Positions 11,601-21,800 of a stretch of 64,000 nt of DNA are shown piece after piece. This DNA is from an uncultured Bacteroidales bacterium (GTDB lineage Bacteria; Bacteroidota; Bacteroidia; Bacteroidales; Paludibacteraceae). The stretch lies in assembly GCA_946187695.1 (NCBI GenBank), contig CAMHSB010000001.1:186001-250000 (forward strand). The letters are read 5' to 3'. A model generated the notes under the pieces. It ran no database searches. It worked only from the letters and a program-made list of their open reading frames with translations, and was not told the DNA's origin. Both the position numbers and the translations under genes were made by a program. Position 1 is the stretch's first letter, and every line of letters starts with the position of its first letter.

Positions 11601-12662
11601 CAGACTTGGAAGAGCGAGAATATCCTCGGTAAATGGCAGAATACCAACCCGGAGGGGCAGCAACTGCGCGATATCCCTGTGGACGGTATGAAGGTACGTT
11701 ACAGCCTTGCCGCTTATGCGGGTAAGAACGTCCGTATCGGTTTGTACCGTGAGGCGCGTTCGGCTTCGCCGACCGGTATCGCTATCCATGTGGATAATGT
11801 GCGTTTCGCATACTTCAAGAAGAACGTGGACTACGCTTCGGCTTGCCAGTATGAGGATGTTCATGTAGGCGATATCTACCTCTCCGGAGATGAGACCACA
11901 CCGGGTATCCATGCATATCCGACTTGTTACTACGTATCGGATGCGGAGGCAAAAGCAGGTAAGAAAGATAGCGTACAGCAGCTCGAGATTGAGGTTTATC
12001 CGGCAATGGAGACCATGCTGGCAGACACGATCTGCGAGGGTGAGTCCTATACCGGTTATGACTTCTTACCGAAGGATCGCACCGGTGTTTACCACCGTAA
12101 GCTCCAGACGGTAGAGCATGGTTGTGACTCGATTGTCACGCTCAACCTCTATGTGAAAGAGCGCCGTTATGCGGAGGATCTGGAGGTAGCTATCTGCGCC
12201 GGTGAGCCGTACGAATGGAACGGCCACGTATACAACCGCGCCGGTATCTATTACGATACGATTGTTTCTTCCATTGGCTGCGACAGTGTGATGACGCTTA
12301 TCCTTACGAATGCAGAGGGTACGAGAGACACCATCCGCGCTAACTCTACAATCAACGTAACCGATCTGCCGTTCACTTACGAGGATCCGGCTCATCCGTA
12401 TGTCGCTGGTGAGACTCCTGTTTATTACGAGGTAGGCACGAAACCGGGAACCTATACGGATATCAAGTATGTACAAGGTGGCGACTGCGCAGATGTGCTC
12501 ATCCATACTCTGACCATCCTTGATCGCAAAGAGGGTATCGACTATGTGAATGACCCGCAGAGCGGTGCGCAAAAGGTACTCTACCGCGACCGGATGTACA
12601 TCATCCTCAACGATGAGTGGTACACACCGACAGGCCAAAAAGTCGCTGATCCGCGTCAATAA
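2700..12662 (+). CDS. Giant secreted multidomain FN3/jelly-roll protein (3320 aa)
   Basis: Predicted surface or extracellular protein. Residues 1-22 form a signal peptide (MMKK, a hydrophobic core, SLNAG). From about residue 28 to 3030 the chain alternates between FN3-like domains (about ten by eye, many opening with a Cys near the start and a W-E-L/I strand) and jelly-roll 'choice-of-anchor/cleaved adhesin' modules. These modules end in strands such as LDEVMVRPE, IDNVTVEYI, LDDVSIISM and LDNVGLELV, and often carry VGVMxDPxDxxTF. From about 3047 to 3240 there are two Cys-rich units ending in GCDSIVTLNL and GCDSVMTLIL, a pattern common in Bacteroidota adhesins. The last ~35 residues form a compact tail (QKVLYRDRMYIILNDEWY, then TGQKV) shared with three other giants here, inferred to be the sorting signal for T9SS. 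The ligand is unknown. The first ATG of a tandem pair is used. It is a single-gene transcription unit. Confidence 0.8.
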   Translation: MMKKRLLIWCAAVIAATMSLNAGTPVLEEGFEDGFETNGWTQDHVLGEMAWGIESESDNLAYPSTVHEGTHRAFLRNPGSETLGYKTRLVSKVMDLNPLKVFQPELTFWYANPKWGADRDTLRVLYRTNTRGAWKELAVYATTVSDWTHVKLKLPEVGPVYQIAFEGTDNLGHGIVLDEVMVRPEPECTIPDEIMVTNKGAGKVNISWQASWDADNWELIVSRDTIDPDMINDIEVLMPEKIAYHGVVDEQNKDLSLEAGEFYLVYVRSLCEEENSAWSSEDSKDGPFGFRVRVAKQIPFTEKFNYAKGTTRDEDWTWGTNLKNVVTPYVNSSATGNARAYYSPDTTAAVIFSGAFGSPSTFIPADRYVYVATPALADTLNDDFAINQCQVHFWSTVYTYTGRQYGRSILVGVMEDPEDITTFQPVDTVSVWGNKTFQENIVDLSNYEGNGTFLAFVSNFDRDNLFYIDNVTVEYIPDVNKVTKITVNPRDTFATISWEGNADSYNVLITNAEVNPANPSADAVVDQATVTGNSYLCEALEADHSWNRPYYVYVQADGAEWSYRYPFVTIAAQREIPYIYDFEARTTTTYKIGTANIQYAAGLGIFGNAGSYPSVTVGSSYSGSNCLFMSKRGGTDAWITLPMVENLTGTQVKFYLNCGNNAYTQSHATIGIMTNPMDINTFIPVSSFKLNTTGYVRCYTNFENYSGPEGVIAIVWDDVFNMTANTINYIDEIIVEELSECVPPTNITVDIEPDSVTVGWEASSLSDEWELFLSRTPLSESQRIHKTREEIAAMGGVVVADLLQWNDPNNPPRFGLGNLVPHSNYYLYVRATCDMEWWSELAFSTPCRDEDFPYKETFEDYNVGSQSVGCWQLADYMGVNYPCIYQAGTSSSSNKTLELYSSGTIHRSVAILPTVDGYLPDMLLTFDARTKAGTAASTGVVIVGTMEDILNQNSFVPFDTVYVGGASFQKARFILSNYELEYDNIAITSGLGTNLIMTSDILIDNVELKDPSCIDAYDIKQVNPAPHTIDLEWKGVSANDRWEIKMLSKEVSIASIKNNNYNHSYDIIADTMVTGKAFQVGDLATQQTYYFYIRTLCGDSVWTAFSAHTTCELLDPTKSNKETFESYEVNAVPGCWTVGTTGTSTSNMPHITAHGGSKILYIYETSCTSWAATPEIKCDSLSQLMVTFASGASLSSEYCVLGVMTDPEDLSTFVALDSVAGQGSSADLVTKSFDLSDYASLIPKGAKYLAWRGRPKKSDYVYLDDVSIISMSCPLPKSSISDLTTSSVRVSGGLSTSDDWVLLMTNHVLTDPQLEGSEAIPDSWIIKRDTTDKTSIKVNGLQGQTKYYVHTATLCSDTTMSQWKTFYFVTPCEAMTPEALGVVTFDEEDGFTTGAGGDMPCWIAGSKTDEVSNAYIPFVDNSSSLMHNGRNYLKIYDNVTSSVSAVGAYAIMPELNVDSISKYQVNFWARANNSTSNTAQLIVGVITDPTDLSTFVPMDTLNVSKTAWDPFSVGFENYWGDYMGDFGKNIMFLSDFGATNQVYVSEISVELIPHCRPISTFEVDSVGEDAAVISWKGYQDTYRMLLANRALTDYEKLHYQYLLDTIVDHSDEVLITGLEAAATYYVYAQGICDGGDSTAISMTYATVHTTCPTVGGAGLPFYDDFESYELDDSSPGCWQLLYTGSATSFFAVKRVSSNGSKAIDVYSTSSRGCYMVVPRVNANLENLKLSFDGRSYGGSSAAKMFVGVMADVNDVTTFQLLETFDLPAGTDFTHCQMNLGEYELPYDNLVITAGIPDVTVSQHDAYLDNVGLELVATCNSPKLKSIGASYSSVEIGITPATKQDSRWEIAIIPDSVYNLISNITEYLKNVETIVLDTTYVEIDHLQSATSYQVFARTLCSDEDISAWTRNPLKVSTRYYYADSYFFGFEKKTEMWDRSTYSESDAYYMHPALVTGRDSLGAESQSYMHYPHSQENTTDYTYSRTADGAMLLYAKDGYYGSYVIFPSLGEPKARSFEFKVRPGYVNKATDRLTASTNGLLEIGLVDKDRDFSTYQSLASLQIAMPDVTVQPKSKNNYHFKNYNIDLDSATIADKQLVLHMPKQPSDSVYLFVDDASMNATKGFSLVAFKKIIADGSGALVEWQNIGGPWNLYIMTPEGDVVQQFLNLSGVTSQLVGDLEAQTNYVARLEAANVPNAAKNYVTTDTKPFRTLCRPQEPDKDGVFAWNFDYAYDWEANDVLAGDIYDSLYLKPNCFQTGVTYDKPVNGYQWLIQRKGYEYYGPMTGYNSSRHYESGRNDSPALRVHTTDANFNSYIVLPELHCGFDTMMIEFYGRCFVNYDNTFGTVTNRGKIVDATFLGGAYSQSIVVGTLTDPKDLSTLQIIDTLTYSHTDLTVNDNVNDDPSGLRYWDLMQLPLAGTQGKYIILFQPAAGLLYLDDLRVKPVGNTLFKPGHTQTTDVSATSATLHWTVWHPELATVVVLLDVTGQEIFRDTVYGTQYQLTNLQASSMYDWYVYQTDGTNNSQATKPLRFYTDCVTNSPEYTCGFEDAEGWQYIAGQTAYKQTLCWTYNDAQQGEWKSATYDPYNQANTANYKYSYEGQNAVMMRASFSNRLSYQPYIALPAMDVTAYDTLQVMFWIRPAIISATNDSVVQTFTGSAYSKSIIVGTMTDPNNAATFVAIDTVTYDGTLSVADKATEANNWLFQQMKVELTGATGPYVALMTSAQAKGSKTQATGDYLWIDNVSFGRINECKEPKDLTVLQLGATHVVLNWDGPESAGRYLLQVSTDPFFAIEDAFVFNDIVESNTYRVEHLESQKTYVWRVQSICDERWGESSFSQKATFKTSRTPYFYEPFTTTVSATEWLFSKAHADNVLDTTGVIARGTDNWSFARTTVSYGLEGPHYCAPGYSNDYHWMITPNFYLPEDDSVHFSMDVALTACNTSHLTTGNAVTENDMMNDYYFMIIISDDGGQTWKSENILGKWQNTNPEGQQLRDIPVDGMKVRYSLAAYAGKNVRIGLYREARSASPTGIAIHVDNVRFAYFKKNVDYASACQYEDVHVGDIYLSGDETTPGIHAYPTCYYVSDAEAKAGKKDSVQQLEIEVYPAMETMLADTICEGESYTGYDFLPKDRTGVYHRKLQTVEHGCDSIVTLNLYVKERRYAEDLEVAICAGEPYEWNGHVYNRAGIYYDTIVSSIGCDSVMTLILTNAEGTRDTIRANSTINVTDLPFTYEDPAHPYVAGETPVYYEVGTKPGTYTDIKYVQGGDCADVLIHTLTILDRKEGIDYVNDPQSGAQKVLYRDRMYIILNDEWYTPTGQKVADPRQ

Positions 12663-12674
12663 ATGTTAAGGAAC

Positions 12675-12686
12675 GCGCATATGCGC
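12675..12686. repeat. Perfect 12-bp palindrome GCGCATATGCGC
   Basis: A 12-bp perfect palindrome 12 bp after the stop of the 3320-aa gene and just before its terminator. It may extend the terminator structure or be a binding site. Confidence 0.4.
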
Positions 12687-12693
12687 ATATACG

Positions 12694-12721
12694 AAAGGCT
12701 GCCCTTGTTGGCAGCCTTTTT
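12694..12721 (+). terminator. Rho-independent terminator after the 3320-aa gene
   Basis: A perfect 10-bp stem AAAGGCTGCC (12694-12703) / GGCAGCCTTT (12710-12719) with a six-base loop is followed by a T-run. Confidence 0.9.
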
Positions 12722-12792
12722 GATGTATTTCTGCCATTTTGCTAACTAAACTTTGCAAAATTGTAACAAATTGACGATTTTTTAGAAAAAAA

Positions 12793-12824
12793 TTTGTACA
12801 TTTCGAAAAAAAGTTGTAATTTCG
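12793..12824 (+). promoter_or_regulatory. Promoter of the 3217-aa secreted protein gene
   Basis: TTTG at 12793-12796, a 20-nt spacer, and TAATTTCG at 12817-12824 (one mismatch to TAnnTTTG). It leaves an AT-rich leader of about 70 nt. Confidence 0.6.
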
Positions 12825-12897
12825 CCGCAAAAATGTCTTAAAATATACTATATTAAGATAGTTTGTTTATTTTATTGTTTAACAAAATTAAGTGAGT

Positions 12898-15800
12898 ATG
12901 AAAAAACTACTACTTTTGATGACGCTTTTCTGTGTTATGTTTAGCACGGTGAAAGCGACAGAGGTGGAGATTGGTGATCCGGATAATGCCGGTACAAACA
13001 CTTATCTCCCGTGCTACACGCTCTACAACTACGGTTGGACTCAGCAGATTTATACTGCTGAAGAAATAGGGCAGGCTGGCACGATCAATTCGTTGACCCT
13101 CTGGTTGTATCACACAGCGGGTGCTTCGGCTACTCCTCTCACTATCAAGATCTACATGATGGCTGTGAGCAAGGAGTCGTTTGAGAGTACTACCGACTGG
13201 GTAGCAATGACTGAGAGTGACTTGGTCTATTCAGGTACACTGACTGTTACGCACGGTTCTCCGGCTCAAGAGTATACCTTTGAGTTGGATGCTCCTTTTG
13301 CGTACAATGGCACGGACAATCTGTTGATCGCATTTGCGAACAACACGGGTTCGTACAAGAGTTACCTGACGGGTTTGGTGTATGATGGCGAGGCAAACAG
13401 TGCCATGTACATCTATCAGGACAGTCAAGCGTATGACATCTCGAATCCGGGTACGGCTAAAGGTCGTCTCGCCAAGAAGAATGTCATCATGTTGGACATG
13501 ACAACTTCGGGCGGCGGTCCGACTTGCGACAAACCGGAATCGGTTGAGGCTAATGACGTAACGGCTAACTCCGCGACCATCAACTGGATTGGAACGGCTG
13601 CTGCTTACAACTTGCAGTACAAAGGCGCTTCCGATGAGGATTGGACGCTGGTGAAGAACCTGAGCGGTACTTCCTATGCATTGTCGAACCTCGCTTCGAA
13701 CACTGCTTATCAAGTGCAGGTACAGGCTATCTGCGGTGAGAACACCAGCGCTTGGAAATCCGTTTCGTTCAGAACCCTGATTGCCCTGCCGTATGCTGAG
13801 CATTTCGATGGTACGTCTGCACCGAATGGTTGGACGAACACAGCCGGTTTGTTGCAGCCTGATGGTTCTGTTACATTGTCCGGTACTACCGGATGGTCTT
13901 TTGGCACAAAGAACGATATCTTTGACAGCCATGCGTATGTGAACATCTGGAGTACAAACGTTTACAGATGGCTTATTTCTCCGGCTATCCCCATTCCGGC
14001 AATGGAAGAGAACGATCCAGGATTCCAATTATCTTTCCAAATCGCATTAACCAAGTGGAGTTCTGCTACTGAAGTGGACAAAACACAGCAGCAGGATGAC
14101 CGTTTTATTGTGCTGGTTTCGAATGACAACGGTGCCAACTGGACGATTCTCCGCGAGTGGAACAATACCGGTTCGGCGTATGTTTATAACGACATTGCTG
14201 TTACCGGTGAAGAGGTGGCTCCGATTGACTTGAGCGCATATGCCGGTCAAACGATTCTTTTGGCGTTCTACGGCGAGTCCACTGCTTCCGGTGGTGATAA
14301 CGCATTCCACCTTGACGATGTGATTGTAGAAAAGATTCCGACTTGCTTGAAACCGACCGGTTTGCATGCTTTGGATGCACAGGCTACGAGCACGACGCTG
14401 CCGGTTGCATGGACGGCTAACAGCGGTGAGACTGCATGGCGTCTCCAATACAAGCCGACGGCTGATGCTCAGGCAGAGTGGATTACGCTGGATATTGCCG
14501 CTAATCCGTACACGATTACGGGTCTCAATGCATTTGCAGAGTATGAGATCCGCGTAGCTGCGGTTTGTACCGAGGAGGATTTCACCGATTACGGTAAATC
14601 CATCAGGGCAAAGACCGCTGCAGTGGTTCCGTTCCTCCAGACCTTTGACACTACGGCTATGCCGGGTGAGTGGAAGCGCTATGAGGCACTTCTCGAGAAT
14701 GTACAACAGAGCGGTGCTGAGTTAGAGGCAACCCAGGATGGTTGGAAAGTAGGTGCACAAAACGGTGTGTTCAACAATGAGCACCTCTATCTGAATATCA
14801 AGGATTCGACCGATTATTGGTTGGTAAGTCCGGTTATTGAGATGCAGGAGGGTTATCAATTGACCTTCGACCTCGCTTTGACGACTACGAATGGTGCTGC
14901 AGTTACTGCCGGTGAGCAGAACGACGATAAATTTATCGTCTTCATTTCTACTGACGGTGGCGCAAACTGGATAGAGCTGAATAAGTGGGATAACGCAGGT
15001 GCAGGTACGTCCTTCGACCAGATTAATACCGAGGGTCAGACCGTTAAGTTTGAACTGAACGACTTTGCAGGTCAGAGCATCATGCTGGCATTCTACGGTG
15101 AGTCCACTGAAGCTAACGGTGATAACAACCTCCACATCTCGAATGTGGCAATTGATTTGATCCCGGCTTGTGAGCGTCCGCTCAGCATTACGTTCGGTAC
15201 CATTACCGGTACGACCGCCCAAGTTACTTGGGATGCAGACGGTGACGGTCTATGGGAGTATGGTTATAAGGCTAATCCGGCTGCTTCTTTTGAGCCGGTT
15301 GATGCAGACTATACCTATTCGACCAGCAATAAGTTTGCTGATTTGAGCGAACTGGCTGAGACCACCGATTATATCTTCTTCGTTCGTCGCGCTTGTGGCG
15401 AAACCGAGAAGAGTGAACCGCTGATGAAGGCCTTCAAGACCCTCCAGACTCCGGCTTCTCTGCCGTACGATGGTGATTTCGAAGAGGCTAACGGCTGGTT
15501 GCTCGTTAACGGCGAAGCAGAGATTGTGAATAAATGGGCATGGGGTACGGCTACCGCGAAGACCGGTACACACGCACTCTATATCTCCAATGATAATGGT
15601 TTGACCAATGCCTATACCTTCGGTTCTTACTCGGAGGGTTATGCTCCGGCTATGGTTTATGCTACTAAGACCTTCTATTTCGGCGAAACGGGTATGTATT
15701 CCTTCTCGTTTGATTGGAAGTGCCAAGGTGCAGGATCTACGGACTATATGCGTGTTGCTTTAGCTCCGATTTCTGTTGATCCGGAAGCTGCTACTACGGT

Positions 15801-18800
15801 TCCGACCGGATTCAGTGGAACAGCTCTTCCGGAAGGATGGATCGCTTTGGACGGTGGTTCGAAGTTGAACCTCAGCTCCGATTGGCAGAATCAATTGGCA
15901 GAGATCAATATTGAGAACGTAGGTAACTACAAGGTGATCATTGCTTGGCGTAATGATAACTCCAGTGGTACGAATCCTCCGGCTGCTATTGATAACTTCA
16001 AGATCAGCCGTATCATTTGTACGCGTCCGACCGGTTTGACCGTTTCGGATATCACTTCTTCCGGTGCATCGTTCGCATGGGATGAAGAGTCGGATGGTAT
16101 GACCTGGGTATATGCGATCGCTCCGGATACGGTTGCAGAACCGGCTGACGAGGCATTCCTCCCGGTTGAGCAGAACTCAATTACCTTGGATGAGTTGAAC
16201 TACAATACCTCTTATGTATTCTACTTGCGTAAGAACTGTGAGGCAGATGGTTTCAGCCAGAGTCGTACGATTGCTTTCAAGACGCTCAACCCGTACCTGG
16301 TTGTTATCAACGAGCATGCAACTAGTACGAACTTGTATGTTCCGTTCTATAGCTACTACGTAGATCAAGCTAACCAAAGCCAGTTCGTTGTTCCGGCTGA
16401 CTCGCTGTTGAGAATGGAGTGGGATACGATTACTCAAATATCCTTCTACACCAGCTCTACTACTTATGCAACGGCAGATTGGGGAGACGCTTTGTTTGAG
16501 GTATATATGGCTGAGGCTCCGTCTGCTTCTATCTCTGCATTTGCTAACTGGGATGATCTGACCAAGGTTAAGAATGCGGCAAGTCTGGCACTTGTTGACC
16601 AGGTTATGACGATTACTCTGGATCAACCTTACGTTTATCAGGGCGGTCACCTGCTGATCGGTTTCAAACAGACCGTAGCCGGTGATGACTTCTCTTTGTC
16701 TTGGTATGGTAAGTCGTTGACAGGTGCAGCCATGAGTGCGTATGGAACTTCGGGCACTCAGACGCAACGTAACTTCTTGCCGAGAGTGGCATTCGATATT
16801 ATTCCGGGTGACGCTCCTGCATGTGCGAAACCGGGTAATCTGGTGGCTATCGACTCTACGGCTACTACCACATCCATTGAATTGGATTGGATTCCTGCAG
16901 GTCTCGAGAACTACTGGTTCGTTCAGTATAAGAAGAGTGCGGATGCAGAGTGGAGCTATGCAGCGGATTCTGTAAAAGCACATCCGTTTGTCCTGACTGG
17001 TCTGGAGCCGTCTTTGGATTACGATGTACGTGTAGCTGCTTGGTGTAACCTCGAAGATTCCACCGCAAGTGACTATTGCGCAGTTGTTTCCTTCCGGACT
17101 CGCTGCGTATCCGTTACTTCGCTCGATGAGGACTTCGACGGTATCGAAGGCTCTACCAGCAGTCATGTATTGCCGATCTGCTGGCAGTCCATTAATACGA
17201 CTACCTATAGTTCGTATGCATATTATCCGACGGTTTACAAGGGCGCATCGTCTGCAAATACACCGGATAATTACTTACGTTTCTATTCGTATTACTATCC
17301 GAGCTCTTCGACGGATTACGATCCGCAAGATCAGTATGCAATCCTTCCGGAGATTGAGAATATCAGCGGTCTGCGTCTGAAACTCAACGCTCGTAAGTAT
17401 TCAGCTTCGTATGATGCTACCTTCTATGTGGGTATCATGACAGATCCGGAGGATACGGCTACGTTCGTTCCTATTGATACGCTGGCTCCGGTTGCAGCTG
17501 AATACGAGCAATTCATTGTTCCGTTCGATTCATATCTTGGCGCAGGTAAGTATATTGCTATCAAGATGAAACATGCGGAGATCACTACTACTTCTTCGTA
17601 TCGTAGTGTTTATATTGACGACGTCGTTGTGGAGCCGATCCCGAGTTGTCTCGAACCGAAGGATCTGATGGTTGTTGATACGACCATTACGATCAACTCT
17701 GCTGTATTCAAATGGACGGTACAAGGTTCGGAGACGGAATGGATTTTCCAATATAAGAAACATGCAGACGAAGAATGGACCACTGTTCCTGCTTTGCGTG
17801 CAGATTCCTTCTTGTTGACAGGTCTTGAGTCCACAGCGGTATATGATGCAAGAGTAGCTGCTAAATGTAGTGAGTCTGAGAATTCGTCTTATACCGACGT
17901 AATCAGCTTTGCAACGCAATGCGAACCTTGGTCGATCGCTGAGAATGGCGAATATGTCGAAGGATTCGAGGCATACGAGGGTGTAGCATACAATGCGAAT
18001 GGTGTAACTCCGTTATGTTGGGAGACCGGTGGTACTTCTACCTATGCGGATCCGCACGTAGTGGCAAAGGGTCAGTACGCTTATGTGCACGATGGTAATC
18101 AAGCGCTCAATTTCTGTGCTTCTTCGAGCAGCTATCAATATGCAGTACTGCCAGAATTCGTAGAACCTTTGAATACGCTCCAGATTAGCTTCTGGACACA
18201 GATGGAGAGTACTTCAAATGGTACATTGTATCTGGGTTATTTCGATGCTGAATCGAACTTCCATCAATTGACTGCATATGAGAATGCAGGTTCTATGGCT
18301 AACTATGAGTCTATGTTGGATACCGTTCCGGCAGAGGCTGTTCGTTTGGCATTTGTTTGGAATCATTCAGGTACATCCTACTATTCCTGCTGTATCGATG
18401 ATGTGAAGGTATCGTTCATCCCGAGCTGTTTGAAACCGAATACAGTATCTGTAGATAGCGTATCTGCACATCTGGCAAAGATTAGCTGGAAAGCAGGTGA
18501 AGAAGGTCAAACAGCTTGGCAGATTGCTTATGATACCATAGCATCCAGCCAACCGGATACCTTGGCGAACGTTATTGACGTAACGGATTCGGTCTATGTA
18601 GCGAACGGCTTGCTTGCAGAGAAGATGTACTATGCGTATGTACGTACGAACTGTGGTGGTGTTTATAGCGCGTGGACTAATGCGGTAAGCTTCACTACTT
18701 CAGTGGCTTGTCCTGCTCCGACTGCTCTCACGGCAGAACTGACTATGGGTAACGGCACGGTTGCTACCCTGAAATGGAAAGCCGGTAGAGAAGAGACGGC

Positions 18801-21800
18801 ATGGATTCTTGAGTACAGTCTCAATGCAGACATGACCGACTCGATTGCTATCGAGGTGGCAGATACGATGTATAACTTCGAGGGCTTGACGCCGGAGACA
18901 ACGTATTACGCACGTGTCAAAGCAGACTGCGGTGACATCGATGGCAAGAGCTTGTATAGCGATGTCATCTCCTTCAAACCGACCAATGCGCTCTCGCTGA
19001 CCATCTGTGATAGTACGGCTACCAATGAGTATGTACCGGTTTATGGCTTCTATGTAGATAACTACTCGATGAGTCAATTCATTGTTCCGGCTGATTCGTT
19101 AGCTTCGATGCAATGGGGCTCTATCGATGGTTTGACCTTCTATGCAAGTACATCTTCTGTAGCATGGAATAATGCTAAATTCGAGGTGTACGTAGCAGAA
19201 GTACCGTCCACTACTATCTCGGCATTTGCTGATTGGGCATCGCTGGAGAAAGTAATGAACGAAGCTCATCTGCAGATCACGAATGGCAAGATGGTGGTAG
19301 CATTCGATGCTCCGTATATCTACCAAGGTGGTAACCTATTGATTGGTATCAAACAAACGGTATATGGCTCCTATACCAGAGCTTATTGGTATGGTGTAGA
19401 TGCTACGGGTGCTTCCTACGGAGGATATCTGAGCAAGTCCGGTACAACGCCTACAGCTTCGCAGCGTAACTTCTTGCCGAAGATGACGATTAGTTATCTG
19501 GCAGGTTCGGCTCCGGAGTGTATGTTTGTAAGTGGCTTACAAGTAACGGCTACTACGGCTAACTCTGCTACCATCGGCTGGACAGCTGAGGAAGGTCAGG
19601 ATGCATGGCAACTCGTTTATTCGACGAATGCAGAATTTGACCCGAATGAGGCTACTCCGGTTGAGGCGGCTTCCAACCCGTATGTATTAGGCGGCTTGAC
19701 ACCTGAGACTTCTTATACGGTTTATGTACGCGCTAACTGCGGTGAGGACGGATTCAGTGCTTGGAGTAAAGCCCTGACCTTCACCACGGCAAGTTCTTGC
19801 CAGATGCCGGATGATCTCGAAGCTTCAGATATCATGCCTAATTCAGCGGTTATCAGCTGGAATACCTACGGTCAGACCGGCTTCAACCTCCGCTACAGTG
19901 CGGATGCTCAGAACTGGACGGTAATTGAGAATGCTGAAATGCCGTGTACTATCACAGGCTTGACGGCTGCAACCAAGTATTACGTACAGGTTCAGGTTAC
20001 CTGTGGTGATCTGACTCAATGGTCGCAGTACATTACAGTTAAGACGGAATGCGAGCCATGGTCTATCGCTCTGAAAGGAAACTATGTAGAAGGATTCGAA
20101 TCTTACACAGGTGCCACTTACAGCGCTGCCGGAGTAGCTCCTGATTGTTGGGATGTGGCTGCCGATGCAACAGTTAAACCGCATGTCATTGGTTCCGGTT
20201 CTTACTATTACAAGCACGATGGAACAAAGGCGCTTACCTTCTATGGTAATGGTAACTGCTTTGCTGCTCTTCCGGAATTTGAAGAGGCACTGAATAGACT
20301 CCAGATTAGCTTCTGGATGCAGACCGAAAGTGCAAGTAACGGTGTGCTCACGCTGGGTTACATCACAGCGGCAGATGAAGGTGATTTTGCTACCTTCCAT
20401 CCGATAGTGGACTATGATAGAAGTTACGGCGCAATGACGCAACACGAGACTATGCTGGATACACTTCCGGCTCAAGCATATCGTCTGGCATTCCGTTGGA
20501 ATTATAGCGGCCAATATAGTTGCTGTATCGATGATATCATCGTATCTTTCCTCCCGACATGTTTCAAACCGACCGGTTTGACAGCTTCGGATGTATTTGC
20601 TCGTTCGGCTAAACTCAACTGGACAGCTGCAGAAGGTCAGAACGCTTGGGAGATCGCTTTGGATACCATCGCAGCCTTCAACCCGGATACGCTGCAAAGC
20701 ATTATCACGGTTGCTGAGAATCCGTTCACGCTGACGAACCTCCTGCCGAGCCACACCTATTATGTTTACGTACGCGCGAACTGCGGTGAGACGGACGGTG
20801 TAAGCGTATGGACCGCTAAGCAGTCCTTCCGTACGACGGTTGCTTGTCCTGCTCCGACCGGTTTGGCAGCAGAGCTCACTCCGGGTAACGGTTCGATTGC
20901 GACCCTCACTTGGAACGCAGGCGAGGCACAAGCATGGCAGGTTGAGTACAGTCTCAACAGCGATATGTCCGACTCGATCGCGATCTTCGTTACCGAGCCG
21001 GTAGCTAACCTGACCGGTCTGACGGCTGAGGCTACCTACTACGCTCGCGTGAAAGCAGATTGTGGTGAACTCGATGGACAGAGCGTTTATTCCGCTACGA
21101 TCTCCTTCGTTCCGACCAACATCTACTCGATCGTTGTGAACGACGGTACTCAGACCAATAACTACGTACCTATCCATGGTTCCTATGTAGATGAAGGTAA
21201 TACGGCTAGCCAGTTCATCGTTCCTGCAGAGAGTCTGCAAGAGATCCTCTGGGATTCGATTACCGAGTTGACCTTCTATGCTTCTCAGGCATCCGTTGAT
21301 TGGGGCGCAGCAGAGTTCGAGGTTTACATGACCACGGCCGAGGATGCTGCCTTGGCTGCTCTGAACGATTGGGACAACCTGACGCAAGTCATGGTTGCAG
21401 GCAACCTGTCTATCGTGGACAACAAGATGGTTGTAACGCTCAGCGAGCCGTTCCAATACACGGGCGACAACCTGCTCATCGGCTTCAAGCAGACCGTTGC
21501 AGGCGAATGGAAGGCCGCCACCTGGTATGGAAAGAACACAACCGGTGCTTCTATCGGTGGTTACGGTACGGGTAACAACATGACTCAACGTAACTTCTTG
21601 CCGAAGATGACGATCGCTTATGTTCCGGGCCAAGCTCCGTCTTGTATGTGGGCTACCCACCTCGAGGTATCCGAGATTACGGCTGTTGGTGCTACCTTCG
21701 CATGGGATTCCATTGAAGGCGCTAACTGGGAATATGCAGTCGTTCTGGCTGAGTCCAACGAGGCTCCGACGCAGTTCGCTCCTGCAGCTAACCCGCTCGT